The notes beneath the pieces are model-generated. The model ran no database searches and was not told the origin of the DNA. It saw only the letters and a list, made by a program, of their open reading frames with translations. A stretch of 64,000 bases of DNA from Bacteroidales bacterium (GTDB lineage: Bacteria > Bacteroidota > Bacteroidia > Bacteroidales > UBA932), in NCBI GenBank assembly GCA_022653675.1, contig JALCST010000005.1, positions 62,001-126,000 on the forward strand, read 5' to 3'. The translations under genes and the position numbers were made by a program. This document shows, piece by piece, positions 26,910 to 34,506 of the stretch (its first letter is position 1; each line of letters begins with the position of its first letter).

Positions 26910-28451
26910 ATGAAAAAATCCAATGCCCGAATTCAGATGATGATCCGCAATCTGGTTCTGTCCCTATGCTTTGCTCTGTTTTTAGCCGTATCGTCATGCC
27001 GTCGGAATCCTTCACCAAAAAAGCCAAATATCATAATCATCTATACCGATGATGCCGGTTACGGCGATATCGGCGCAAATGGCGCAAAGGGGGTGGAAAC
27101 CCCGAATATCGATCTGCTGGCGAAAAACGGCGTAAACTTCAGCGATGCCCATTGCTCTGCGGCCACAAGTACACCTTCACGTTTTTCTTTATTGACCGGA
27201 AGTTACGCATTCAGGAGGAATGCCGCCATTTTACCGGGTGACGCCCCATTGTTGATCGACACAAAAAAAGGTACACTGCCCAAAATGCTTCAGAAAGCCG
27301 GGTACGAAACCGCCGTTGTCGGCAAATGGCATCTCGGTCTGGGGGAAGGCGACATTGACTGGAACGGGGAAATAGTTCCCGGAGCACGTGAGGTAGGATT
27401 CGATTACAGCTTCATAATTCCTGCAACACCGGATCGCGTACCTTGTGTGTTCGTCGAAAACGACCGCGTCGCGAATTTGGATCCCGGTGATCCGATCGAA
27501 GTCAGTTACCAACACGACTTGGGCGGTTATCCGCTGGGAACGGAACATCCTGAAATGTTGAAAATGAAGGGTGATTTGCAGCATAGCGGTTCAATAATCA
27601 ACGGAGAGAGCCGGATTGGCTATATGAAAGGAGGACACAGTGCCTTATGGGTCGACGAAGATTTTCCAATAGTCATGGTCCAAAAGGTAAAAACCTTTAT
27701 TCAGGAGAATAAAAGCCATCCTTTCTTCCTCTATTTTGCAATTCCAGATGTTCATGTTCCCCGCATGCCTAACGGTGTATTTGTCGGCGAAAGCACTATG
27801 GGACGCCGTGGTGACGACATCGCCGAAATGGACTGGTGCACCGGTCAGGTCATCAAAGAATTGGAAGATCTTGGGTTGAGTGAAAACACCCTCATCATCT
27901 TTTCCAGCGACAATGGCCCCATCCTGGACGATGGATACGATGATCAGGCTGAGGAACTTCTGGGCGACCATAAACCATGGGGGCCTTACCGTGGATCGAA
28001 ATACTCGGCTTACGAAGCCGGAACCCGAATGCCGACGATAGTTTATTGGCCGGGGCATGTGAAGCATGGATCGAGTTCGGCAATGTTGTCGCAAGTCGAT
28101 TTGTACGCTTCGCTGGCAAGGTTGGTCGGGCAAAAAGTAAAGCGTGGTGATGCACCGGACAGCGAAGACCATCTGGACGCCTGGTTGGGTAAGACTCAAA
28201 AGGGACGTGATGTAATGCTTGAAGAGTCCTTCACTTTCGGATTGAGGATGGACGATTGGAAATATATCGAACCGGTATCGAAGGCAACTCCCGGATGGTT
28301 GAAAAACAAAAAGATAGAAAGCGGATTGACCAAGAAGGTGCAATTGTATGATTTGAAAAATGATATCGGGGAACAAAAAGACATCGCAGATGAAAACCCT
28401 CGCATCGTCAAGAAAATGCAGGGAAAACTTCAAAAGATATTGAACGAATAG
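26910..28451 (+). CDS. Arylsulfatase-type sulfatase, serine class, lipoprotein
   Basis: 513 aa. The N-terminus has a signal with AVSSC (lipidated Cys30). The alkaline-phosphatase-like domain has the metal site YTDDAGYGDIG and the catalytic motif S87-T-P-S-R91 followed by LLTG. The catalytic residue is Ser, so conversion to formylglycine would need the radical enzyme anSME; no such gene lies in the window. Later metal ligands appear in FSSDNGPI. Such enzymes in Bacteroidales remove sulfate from host mucin or glycosaminoglycans, or from plant/algal glycans, at the cell surface; the substrate is not evident. No SusC/SusD pair is nearby. It is convergent with the second MATE gene, with a 12-base gap. 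Confidence 0.93.
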   Translation: MKKSNARIQMMIRNLVLSLCFALFLAVSSCRRNPSPKKPNIIIIYTDDAGYGDIGANGAKGVETPNIDLLAKNGVNFSDAHCSAATSTPSRFSLLTGSYAFRRNAAILPGDAPLLIDTKKGTLPKMLQKAGYETAVVGKWHLGLGEGDIDWNGEIVPGAREVGFDYSFIIPATPDRVPCVFVENDRVANLDPGDPIEVSYQHDLGGYPLGTEHPEMLKMKGDLQHSGSIINGESRIGYMKGGHSALWVDEDFPIVMVQKVKTFIQENKSHPFFLYFAIPDVHVPRMPNGVFVGESTMGRRGDDIAEMDWCTGQVIKELEDLGLSENTLIIFSSDNGPILDDGYDDQAEELLGDHKPWGPYRGSKYSAYEAGTRMPTIVYWPGHVKHGSSSAMLSQVDLYASLARLVGQKVKRGDAPDSEDHLDAWLGKTQKGRDVMLEESFTFGLRMDDWKYIEPVSKATPGWLKNKKIESGLTKKVQLYDLKNDIGEQKDIADENPRIVKKMQGKLQKILNE

Positions 28452-28463
28452 GATGGCATTCCA

Positions 28464-29828
28464 TTACCGGATTTTCCGTTTGATTTCCTTCACATCGGCG
28501 GCCAATACGAACGATGCCAGCACGAAAGCCATGCCGTCGGCAATGGGACCGGCCCACAGGACGCCGGTTATGCCCATGAATTTCGGCAGGATCAATACCA
28601 GCGGGATCAGAAAAACGATCTGTCGCGACAGTGAAAGGACCATCGCCTGGCCAGGCTTTTTCACCGCCTGGACGAAGATGCTGGCGACCGTCTGTACGCC
28701 ATCGGGGATGCATAACAGGAGGAAAATACGCAAGCTCATGACTGCAAATTCATTATACAAATCACTCTCGGCACCGAACAGCCTGACTATGCTCATTGGA
28801 GCGAACTGGAAAACACAAAACGCTATTGCGGAAGCCACCAATGCGGACTTGATGCATATCTTCAATGCTTCCAGGACACGTCCGTAATTTTTAGCCCCGT
28901 AATTGAAGCTTATTGCAGGCTGCGCCCCGGTCGCGATACCGACGACGACGAACAGGAATATCTGGTTTACTTTCAACGTGATCCCCATTACCGCCAAGGG
29001 AATGTCTGTTCCATACTTGGAAGCGCCACCGTACCTGGTGAGCGTATTGTTTATGAAAGCCGTCATTACGACGGTGGTCATCTGGTTTATGAAACTTGCG
29101 ATACCGAGCGGCAGCATCTCCTTCAACACCGCACCGTTCAATTTGTAGTCCTTCCTTTCTAGTTTGACCGAACGCCATCTGCGCATATACGAAATGGAAA
29201 TGACGAAAGAGAGGAACTGACCTATTATGGTGGCTATCGCAGCTCCCCTTACCCCCCATTTCAATACGAAAATGAATACGGGGTCGGCGACCGTATTGAA
29301 AACTGCACCGGCGACCAGGGAGGCCATCGCGAGTTTCGGGCTTCCGTCGGCACGGATCATGGAATTGAGGGCCGTAGCTATTATGACGAATGGAAATCCG
29401 ATCATCACTATGCTGCCATACCCGAGTGCATAAGGTTCCACCGTCTTGGTGCACCCGAAAAGGTAGGCGATCGGTTTAAGAAAAAAAACCGTCATAAGGA
29501 ACAATACCGCCGATACCATTACCGACAGTGTTATACCGTTCCCCACCCCCTGGTCGGCAGCCACTGGGTCACCCTCCCCGAGCTTCAGATTCATGTACGT
29601 AGCCGATGCGTCGCCTATCAGAACCCCGAAGGCTACGCAAAGGACCGTCAAAGGAAAGATCACGTTCGTGGCGCTGTTCCCGAGATATCCCACGCCATGT
29701 CCGATGAATATTTGGTCTACGATATTATATAATCCATTTACTACTAGCGATATGACGCATGGTACGGCATATTTTCCAATCAGCCTGCCTATCGGTGCCG
29801 TCGCAAGGGAATTATCAGAATTGTTCAC
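28464..29828 (-). CDS. MATE family efflux transporter (second of two)
   Basis: 454 aa with twelve predicted helices in two halves: first IGKYAVPCVISLVVNGLYNIVDQIFIG with the usual NIVDQ signature, then a second-half repeat starting LPLGIASFINQMTTVVMTAFINN. The C-terminus LAADVKEIKRKIR is cytoplasmic. It is clearly a different paralogue from the MATE protein at 12768-14159. It diverges from the AraC-type regulator across a 74-base gap, the usual layout for a regulator and its target pump. No good -7 box was found on this strand. Confidence 0.94.
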   Translation of the reverse strand: MNNSDNSLATAPIGRLIGKYAVPCVISLVVNGLYNIVDQIFIGHGVGYLGNSATNVIFPLTVLCVAFGVLIGDASATYMNLKLGEGDPVAADQGVGNGITLSVMVSAVLFLMTVFFLKPIAYLFGCTKTVEPYALGYGSIVMIGFPFVIIATALNSMIRADGSPKLAMASLVAGAVFNTVADPVFIFVLKWGVRGAAIATIIGQFLSFVISISYMRRWRSVKLERKDYKLNGAVLKEMLPLGIASFINQMTTVVMTAFINNTLTRYGGASKYGTDIPLAVMGITLKVNQIFLFVVVGIATGAQPAISFNYGAKNYGRVLEALKICIKSALVASAIAFCVFQFAPMSIVRLFGAESDLYNEFAVMSLRIFLLLCIPDGVQTVASIFVQAVKKPGQAMVLSLSRQIVFLIPLVLILPKFMGITGVLWAGPIADGMAFVLASFVLAADVKEIKRKIR

Positions 29829-29902
29829 TATTTATCCTCAAAATTGAAATTGGGTGCAAAATTCCCAAAATATCAGCCGGCACACCGACCTCATGCGTGC
29901 AA

Positions 29903-30751
29903 ATGATGACCATATGCGAACTTTTTGATACCTTTACGCGTTATACTTTGGAAGTGTTTGACAATTATATAGTTGATAATCTTAACTTATCCGATGCGCA
30001 GTACCGTCCCGCCCATGGATTGACGTTCATGCTGATCGTTTCGGGATTCGGGACAATACGTACAAAGGAAAGGGATTATGGCTTGAAGAAAGGAACGCTC
30101 GTTTCCATCGCTCCGTTCCAGACCTATGCCTTCAAGGAATGGTCAGAAGACTTGAAATATTGGCGCATGACTTTCGAACTCGATTTCATGGCCGGTTTTC
30201 CTCTCGTACTCGAAACGAACGTAGCCGAAAAGATGGAAAGGGAACCTTGCCTGCTCCCCGACAGGAAAACTTTCGGTTTGCTCAAAAGGTACCACAAGGA
30301 GATATCCGAACAATACGAAAGGATAGGGCATCCTTCCCGGATCGAAATAGTCAAGGCGCTGCTTTACATATATATGGCGGAAGTAAGCCGCCTTTATTCG
30401 CAGCGGACAGTCGCACTGAACACGTCGCATGAGGAACAGGTTGCCGGAGATTTCCTGAAATTGCTGCACACATATTACCGCAGCGAACGGAAACCGGAAT
30501 TTTACGCCGGCAAATTATGCGTCTCCCCGCGTTACCTGTCGAGACTGCTTAAGAAAAGTACCGGACGAACACTCTTCACATGGATTTGCGAATTCGTAGT
30601 CAAAGAGGCCAAGATCATGTTGAGTTCCACCGACAAGAGCGTTTCCCAAATATCGGACGAACTTAATTTTCCGAATCCCTCCTACTTTTCCCGCTATTTC
30701 AGGAAATACACCGGAACCAGCCCGCTTAAATACAAAAAACATCTGAAATGA
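29903..30751 (+). CDS. AraC family transcriptional regulator
   Basis: 282 aa from the ATG at 29903 (a second ATG follows at once). Upstream in-frame ATGs lie inside the divergent MATE gene and are rejected. The N-terminal half is a cupin-like effector domain (HGLTFMLIVSGFGTIRTKERDYGLKKGTLVSIAPFQ). The C-terminal 100 residues have the two AraC helix-turn-helices: SPRYLSRLLKKSTGRT and VSQISDELNFPNPSYFSRYFRKYTGTSPLKYK. It could control the divergent MATE pump, or the lipoprotein genes downstream: its stop overlaps the next start by 4 bases (ATGA). Confidence 0.93.
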   Translation: MMTICELFDTFTRYTLEVFDNYIVDNLNLSDAQYRPAHGLTFMLIVSGFGTIRTKERDYGLKKGTLVSIAPFQTYAFKEWSEDLKYWRMTFELDFMAGFPLVLETNVAEKMEREPCLLPDRKTFGLLKRYHKEISEQYERIGHPSRIEIVKALLYIYMAEVSRLYSQRTVALNTSHEEQVAGDFLKLLHTYYRSERKPEFYAGKLCVSPRYLSRLLKKSTGRTLFTWICEFVVKEAKIMLSSTDKSVSQISDELNFPNPSYFSRYFRKYTGTSPLKYKKHLK

Positions 30752-31335
30752 AAAGAAACCTGAATCTGACAATCGCCATCGCCGTTTGCATGATATTGAC
30801 AAGCTGCGGCACGGGCAGGATATTAACCACTGAAAGGAAACCTGACGAAGCGATAATCATAGCCAAGGTTCGAATCGAGAACGGGGATTCGTACATAGGC
30901 AACAAATGGAATTTACTTCTCGACGAACGCCTTTGGGGAAAAATGGCCGTCTGGCCTGATGAGAACAATTACATTTACATGAAGGTCCCGGTAGGGAAGC
31001 ATTTCATAGCACTGCTGCAATATAAGGCATTGCATAAGAACATTCCGGAAAATTATCTTACTTTTGAGACTGACACGAGTGCCGTCTATTATATCGGAGA
31101 CATCGTCATACACTGGAAAATAAATTCCGAAACGGACGAAAACAGGTCAGGAAGGAATGCGAAAGTTGGAGGAGCCGTAGGAGGGGTATTCGGGGCGGTA
31201 TCGAATTCCAAGGAACCGGGAACCCGTCTGGATGTGGACGTAACCGACAATTACGACGAAACTACGGCATATTTCAAATCAAGATTCGGCTATGACCAGG
31301 AAATAAGGAAATCCCTATTAAAAGTAAATAAATAG
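30748..31335 (+). CDS. Hypothetical lipoprotein coupled to the AraC regulator
   Basis: 195 aa. Lipoprotein signal with MILTSC (Cys19 or so) and GTG after it. The mature protein looks like a beta-rich domain (residues 35-125) with a PEGA-like feature: MKVPVGKHFIALLQY, where Gly and the alternating strand suit a sugar- or protein-binding beta sandwich. Then a Gly-rich stretch KVGGAVGGVFGAVSN, which could cross or touch a membrane, and a charged C-terminus. No exact family recognised. The start overlaps the AraC stop by 4 bases and the next lipoprotein follows after 8 bases, so the three genes are one unit. Confidence 0.85.
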   Translation: MKRNLNLTIAIAVCMILTSCGTGRILTTERKPDEAIIIAKVRIENGDSYIGNKWNLLLDERLWGKMAVWPDENNYIYMKVPVGKHFIALLQYKALHKNIPENYLTFETDTSAVYYIGDIVIHWKINSETDENRSGRNAKVGGAVGGVFGAVSNSKEPGTRLDVDVTDNYDETTAYFKSRFGYDQEIRKSLLKVNK

Positions 31336-31343
31336 AAAGCGAG

Positions 31344-32666
31344 ATGAAAAAAGTCGGGAAAATCCTGATAGTATTGATTGCAGTCTCATTATTCGGCTGC
31401 AATACCAATCCGCAAAAGAACGGCGAAGTAGAAACGGATAAAAACCAAATCGAAAATTACGGGAAGGTATTCAAAAGCCTGAAAAAATACCTGGCGAAAG
31501 AAAACGGCAAACTGTGGGGGGAACAACTTTACGGGCCGATATTGCTGGTCGACAAAAATGACAGGAAGATCTTTGCGAACGAACCGGACAGCATGGGCCT
31601 GTTGACGAAAAAAGGGAGAATTTACGTCGGACTGTTGCCAAAGGAGATGAATATCGCAAATACGGCCACGGAATGGAACGGCAAGCGATGGACTATGGTC
31701 ATGCTTCCCTTGCCGGAAGACCGCAACGAAAGGTTGAACCTGCTTACACACGAGCTGTTTCACAGGATACAACCGGAACTCGGATTCGACAAATTCGGCA
31801 GCACCTCCGGTAACAACCTGGATGCGATGGACGGACGGATTTACTTGAAGCTGGAGCTGGAAGCCCTGAAAAAGGCCTTGGAATCCGGAGATGAGGGGGT
31901 TGCGAGGAACAATATCCGGAATGCGTTGTCATTCAGAATTTACAGGGACAGCCTTTATCCCGGGGAAAAAACCGCGGAAAACGCGCTGGAATTGAACGAA
32001 GGGCTGGCGGAATATACCGGTTCCATTTTGAGCGGCAGGAACGATGAGATGCTTAAAGAGCATTATATCAAGTCAATTGACAATTTTTACCATAACCGGA
32101 CTTTCGTACGGTCATTCGCCTATGTCACGATTCCCTCATACGGATATTTCATGAACAAGGAAAATCCGAACTGGAACAGGGAGATATCGGATACGACGGA
32201 CCTCACCGATTACATGACAGGTTTCTTTCACGTATCCGTACCTGCCGGCTTCAAGGATTCCATCGATCGGATTAAGATGGAATACGGCTTCGACACGATA
32301 GCGAAAATCGAGAATGAAAGGGCCGAAGCCAGAAAGAAACTTATGAAAAAATACGAGGACAGGTTTCAGGGACATCCCACACTGACCCTCAACCTTCAAA
32401 ATATGGGCATACAGTTCGATCCCAGGAACATAATGCCGTTCAAGGATGCAGGCACCATATATCCGAACATGAGAGTCACAGACGACTGGGGAATACTTTC
32501 CGTAAACGACGGCGCCCTGCTGAGCAAGCATTGGGACAAGGTTACCGTTTCCGAACCTACCATGATCACGGACACCGTCGTAAACGGAAGCGGCTGGAAA
32601 CTGGAATTGAATAAAGGATGGGAAGTGATCCGGAGCAGTAAAAATTACATTTTGAAGAAAAAATAA
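31344..32666 (+). CDS. Putative zinc metallopeptidase lipoprotein (HExxH, gluzincin-like)
   Basis: 440 aa. Lipoprotein signal with LFGC near residue 19. Seen: His136-Glu137-Leu-Phe-His140 within LLTHELFHRIQ, a HExxH zinc site with catalytic Glu137, and Asn-Glu219-Gly-Leu-Ala-Glu-Tyr 79 residues later, which has the form NEGLAEY of gluzincin third ligands. The C-terminal 80 residues (about 355-440) are beta-rich and end with IIRSSKNYILKK-like strands. I do not recognise a named family. Role on the envelope, protease or amidase, is inferred. The gap to the preceding lipoprotein is 8 bases and to the AlkD-like gene 35 bases. Confidence 0.85.
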   Translation: MKKVGKILIVLIAVSLFGCNTNPQKNGEVETDKNQIENYGKVFKSLKKYLAKENGKLWGEQLYGPILLVDKNDRKIFANEPDSMGLLTKKGRIYVGLLPKEMNIANTATEWNGKRWTMVMLPLPEDRNERLNLLTHELFHRIQPELGFDKFGSTSGNNLDAMDGRIYLKLELEALKKALESGDEGVARNNIRNALSFRIYRDSLYPGEKTAENALELNEGLAEYTGSILSGRNDEMLKEHYIKSIDNFYHNRTFVRSFAYVTIPSYGYFMNKENPNWNREISDTTDLTDYMTGFFHVSVPAGFKDSIDRIKMEYGFDTIAKIENERAEARKKLMKKYEDRFQGHPTLTLNLQNMGIQFDPRNIMPFKDAGTIYPNMRVTDDWGILSVNDGALLSKHWDKVTVSEPTMITDTVVNGSGWKLELNKGWEVIRSSKNYILKKK

Positions 32667-32701
32667 GGACTGCATGCCGAATACGAAGTAACATACGAGG
32701 A

Positions 32702-33478
32702 ATGGACTGGACCGACGACACATACGCTTCTTATGTGAAAAGACTCAGGAGCAACATCTCATGGCACGACGCCCATGACGCGAACATGCACAGGAGGATC
32801 ATCGCAACCTCGAAGGAGGTGATCGGGGTCGGCAATCCCGTCCTGCGGCAAATTGCCAGGGAGATACGCAAGGGAACAGTACGGGACCGCGCGGCCGATC
32901 CGGAAGGATTCCTGAGGGCTTGCATAAGGAACAATGGATTCGGGACTTACGAGGAGACATTAGTCTACGGACTGGTATGCTCGGGAATAAAGGACTTCGG
33001 CGAATACTCGGCAGCCATAGATCCATTCCTCGGCGCAGCAGACACATGGGCGGAAATCGACGTGACGGTCGGGGATTCGACTCTTTTCAGGAACCTCACC
33101 CCGGAAATGGAGGAGTGGACATTTTCGCTTCTACGCGATGACGGGGAACCTTTCAGGATCCGTTTCGGCATCATTTTGCTGATGAAATATTTCCGTACGG
33201 AGAAGTATCTCGGGAGAGTGCTCGACGCCTGCTCCGGCGTTTCCAAGGAGAGCTATTACGTGCGCATTGCGGTCGCGTGGCTATTGGCGGAATATCTTTT
33301 GCCGTTCCCGGACGCCATCTATGCCTACCTGAAAGAAGACGTCGCAGGGAATCCGCATCTCGACCGGTGGACTCACAACAAGGCCATCCAGAAGGCATGC
33401 GAAAGTTTTCGTGTTCCCGATGAAATGAAAACGGCTCTCAGGAAACTGAAAATAAAGAATGAAAATGGCCGTGCGTGA
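32702..33478 (+). CDS. DNA alkylation repair protein, AlkD-like HEAT-repeat family
   Basis: 258 aa, all helical, with the layout of the AlkC/AlkD family: an N-terminal YVKRLRSNISWHDAHD, GVGNPVLRQIAREIRK, and a run of HEAT-like repeats around TYEETLVYGLVCSGIKDF and FRIRFGIILLMKYF. AlkD removes bulky or cationic alkyl bases without flipping them. The eukaryote-like and Bacteroidota members are divergent, and activity here is not proved by any single residue I can assign. It overlaps the next gene by 20 bases, indicating coupled translation. Confidence 0.9.
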   Translation: MDWTDDTYASYVKRLRSNISWHDAHDANMHRRIIATSKEVIGVGNPVLRQIAREIRKGTVRDRAADPEGFLRACIRNNGFGTYEETLVYGLVCSGIKDFGEYSAAIDPFLGAADTWAEIDVTVGDSTLFRNLTPEMEEWTFSLLRDDGEPFRIRFGIILLMKYFRTEKYLGRVLDACSGVSKESYYVRIAVAWLLAEYLLPFPDAIYAYLKEDVAGNPHLDRWTHNKAIQKACESFRVPDEMKTALRKLKIKNENGRA

Positions 33479-34283
33479 ATTCACAAGGGAATTCGAAGGC
33501 TTCGCCGCCGCTCTCGGCGTACGGAATGGGAAGGATGGGGCGGACTACGTCTTCCCCGATTTCGCCCTGCGTGTGACGCCGGTGACATTGGAACAGGCAG
33601 GGAATATGGGTTTCATACTGCATCTGATCGATGCGGAAGTCGGGACAGAGCATCGCATCCTGCTTTATGAAGACAGGTGGCTCGGGGATGAAAGCGGGGC
33701 ATTGAAGAAAAGGCTCGCCGCCTGTCTCGGAAAATTCCGCAGCGTTTTCGCGCGCAAATGCGCCGTCTCGCGCACGGACATCCTGACCGCCAATGCTTTC
33801 CTCGACAAATGCCACAGTTACGGGGCTGCCTCTGCAAAATACAAATATTCGTTGACCTTCGACGGCGAACTCGTCGCCGTCGCCACTTTTTCCGGAAAGA
33901 AGAGACTTCCTTCCATGGACCACTCCTACCCTGGGACGAAGATCTCCTGCGAATGGATACGATATGCCTCTCTGCCGGATGTCAGGGTATCCGGAGGAAT
34001 GGGGAAAATGCTCAAGGCCTTCATGAAAGACGTAGACCCGGAAGAGGTCCTCTCATATTCCGACAACGAATGGTCAAAGGGAGAGGTTTACGGAAAACTC
34101 GGGTTCACGCGCATGTTCCGGACTCCTCCGCAGGAATATTACGTAAATAAAAAGACATACGGACGCATTTCGGCTATAAAGGTCGGCCGCGACAACCTTT
34201 ATAAGGGGAGAGAATTCCCTTCATCGGATTATTGGCGCATCTACAACGCCGGATCCACCCGCTGGTTTCTGGAAAAAACTTAG
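33459..34283 (+). CDS. Phage-type GNAT-like protein of unknown function
   Basis: 274 aa. The first 90 residues are a nuclease- or DNA-binding-like region of no clear family (FTREFEGFAAALGVRNGKDG). Residues 100-250 show the pattern of GNAT-like proteins common in phages: a strand-strand core YSLTFDGELVAVATFSGKK, then SCEWIRYASLPDVRVSGGMGKML and LSYSDNEWSKGEVYGKLGFTR, ending with YYVNKKTYG. Known: phages encode many such proteins, including DNA-modifying relatives (Mom). Whether this one acetylates or modifies DNA is unknown. It is tightly coupled to the AlkD-like gene (20-base overlap), which hints at joint work on DNA. Start ambiguity: ATG at 33465 is also possible. Confidence 0.75.
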   Translation: MKMAVREFTREFEGFAAALGVRNGKDGADYVFPDFALRVTPVTLEQAGNMGFILHLIDAEVGTEHRILLYEDRWLGDESGALKKRLAACLGKFRSVFARKCAVSRTDILTANAFLDKCHSYGAASAKYKYSLTFDGELVAVATFSGKKRLPSMDHSYPGTKISCEWIRYASLPDVRVSGGMGKMLKAFMKDVDPEEVLSYSDNEWSKGEVYGKLGFTRMFRTPPQEYYVNKKTYGRISAIKVGRDNLYKGREFPSSDYWRIYNAGSTRWFLEKT

Positions 34284-34321
34284 AAAAACAGGCCGGAAAA
34301 ATTCGTTTTTAAAAAAAGTGT

Positions 34322-34329
34322 TATATTTG
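34322..34329 (+). promoter_or_regulatory. Promoter -7 box of the metY-metX-thrA-asd operon
   Basis: TATATTTG fits TAnnTTTG. The -33 box is poor. It lies 177 bases before the metY start, far more than the 17-48 bases seen for most other genes here, so the message carries a long leader. Confidence 0.6.
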
Positions 34330-34506
34330 CGGCAATGAAAGAGAAGAGACATATAGTGGATATGCGAATGCATCTTTAAGATGCATCCCAAATTCATTTC
34401 GAAAGTCTCGCCGCAATCGGCGGATCTTCCAAACAAATTCCAATAAATCAAAGAACAATCACCCTGCACGGCCATCATTGCGTGCAGCCATCAAACAAAT
34501 AATATC
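34330..34506 (+). promoter_or_regulatory. Structured leader in front of metY
   Basis: About 175 bases between the -7 box and metY, free of large ORFs. Seen: hairpin 1 at 34368-34386 (ATGCATC-TTTAA-GATGCAT), hairpin 2 at 34409-34422 (CGCCG-CAAT-CGGCG), hairpin 3 at 34464-34487 (CTGCACG, 10-base loop, CGTGCAG). A GAGAC (34346-34350) could also pair with GTCTC (34405-34409). No T run follows hairpin 3, so transcription termination is not obvious. It does not match the SAM-I or SAM-II patterns I know. Control by methionine, S-adenosylmethionine or threonine is an inference from the genes downstream. Confidence 0.55.
34335..34379 (+). other. Possible leader peptide ORF in the metY leader
   Basis: ATG at 34335 opens a 14-codon frame (MKEKRHIVDMRMHL) ending in TAA inside the loop of hairpin 1. 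Two Met codons lie just before the stop, at the base of the hairpin, the geometry of an attenuator. However, the ATG is only a few bases from the likely transcription start and there are just two Met codons, so it may be chance. Confidence 0.25.

Noticed and set aside
27645-28433. 262-codon open frame on the minus strand inside the sulfatase gene
   Set aside because: Antisense shadow with no recognisable domain or start signals.
26760-29828. Integrated island at tRNA-Lys
   Set aside because: No integrase, no direct repeat of the tRNA 3' end and no clear base shift were seen in the following genes; the position alone is not enough.
34330-34506. SAM-I or SAM-II riboswitch before metY
   Set aside because: The hairpins do not show the consensus segments of either class; only an unclassified structured leader is claimed.
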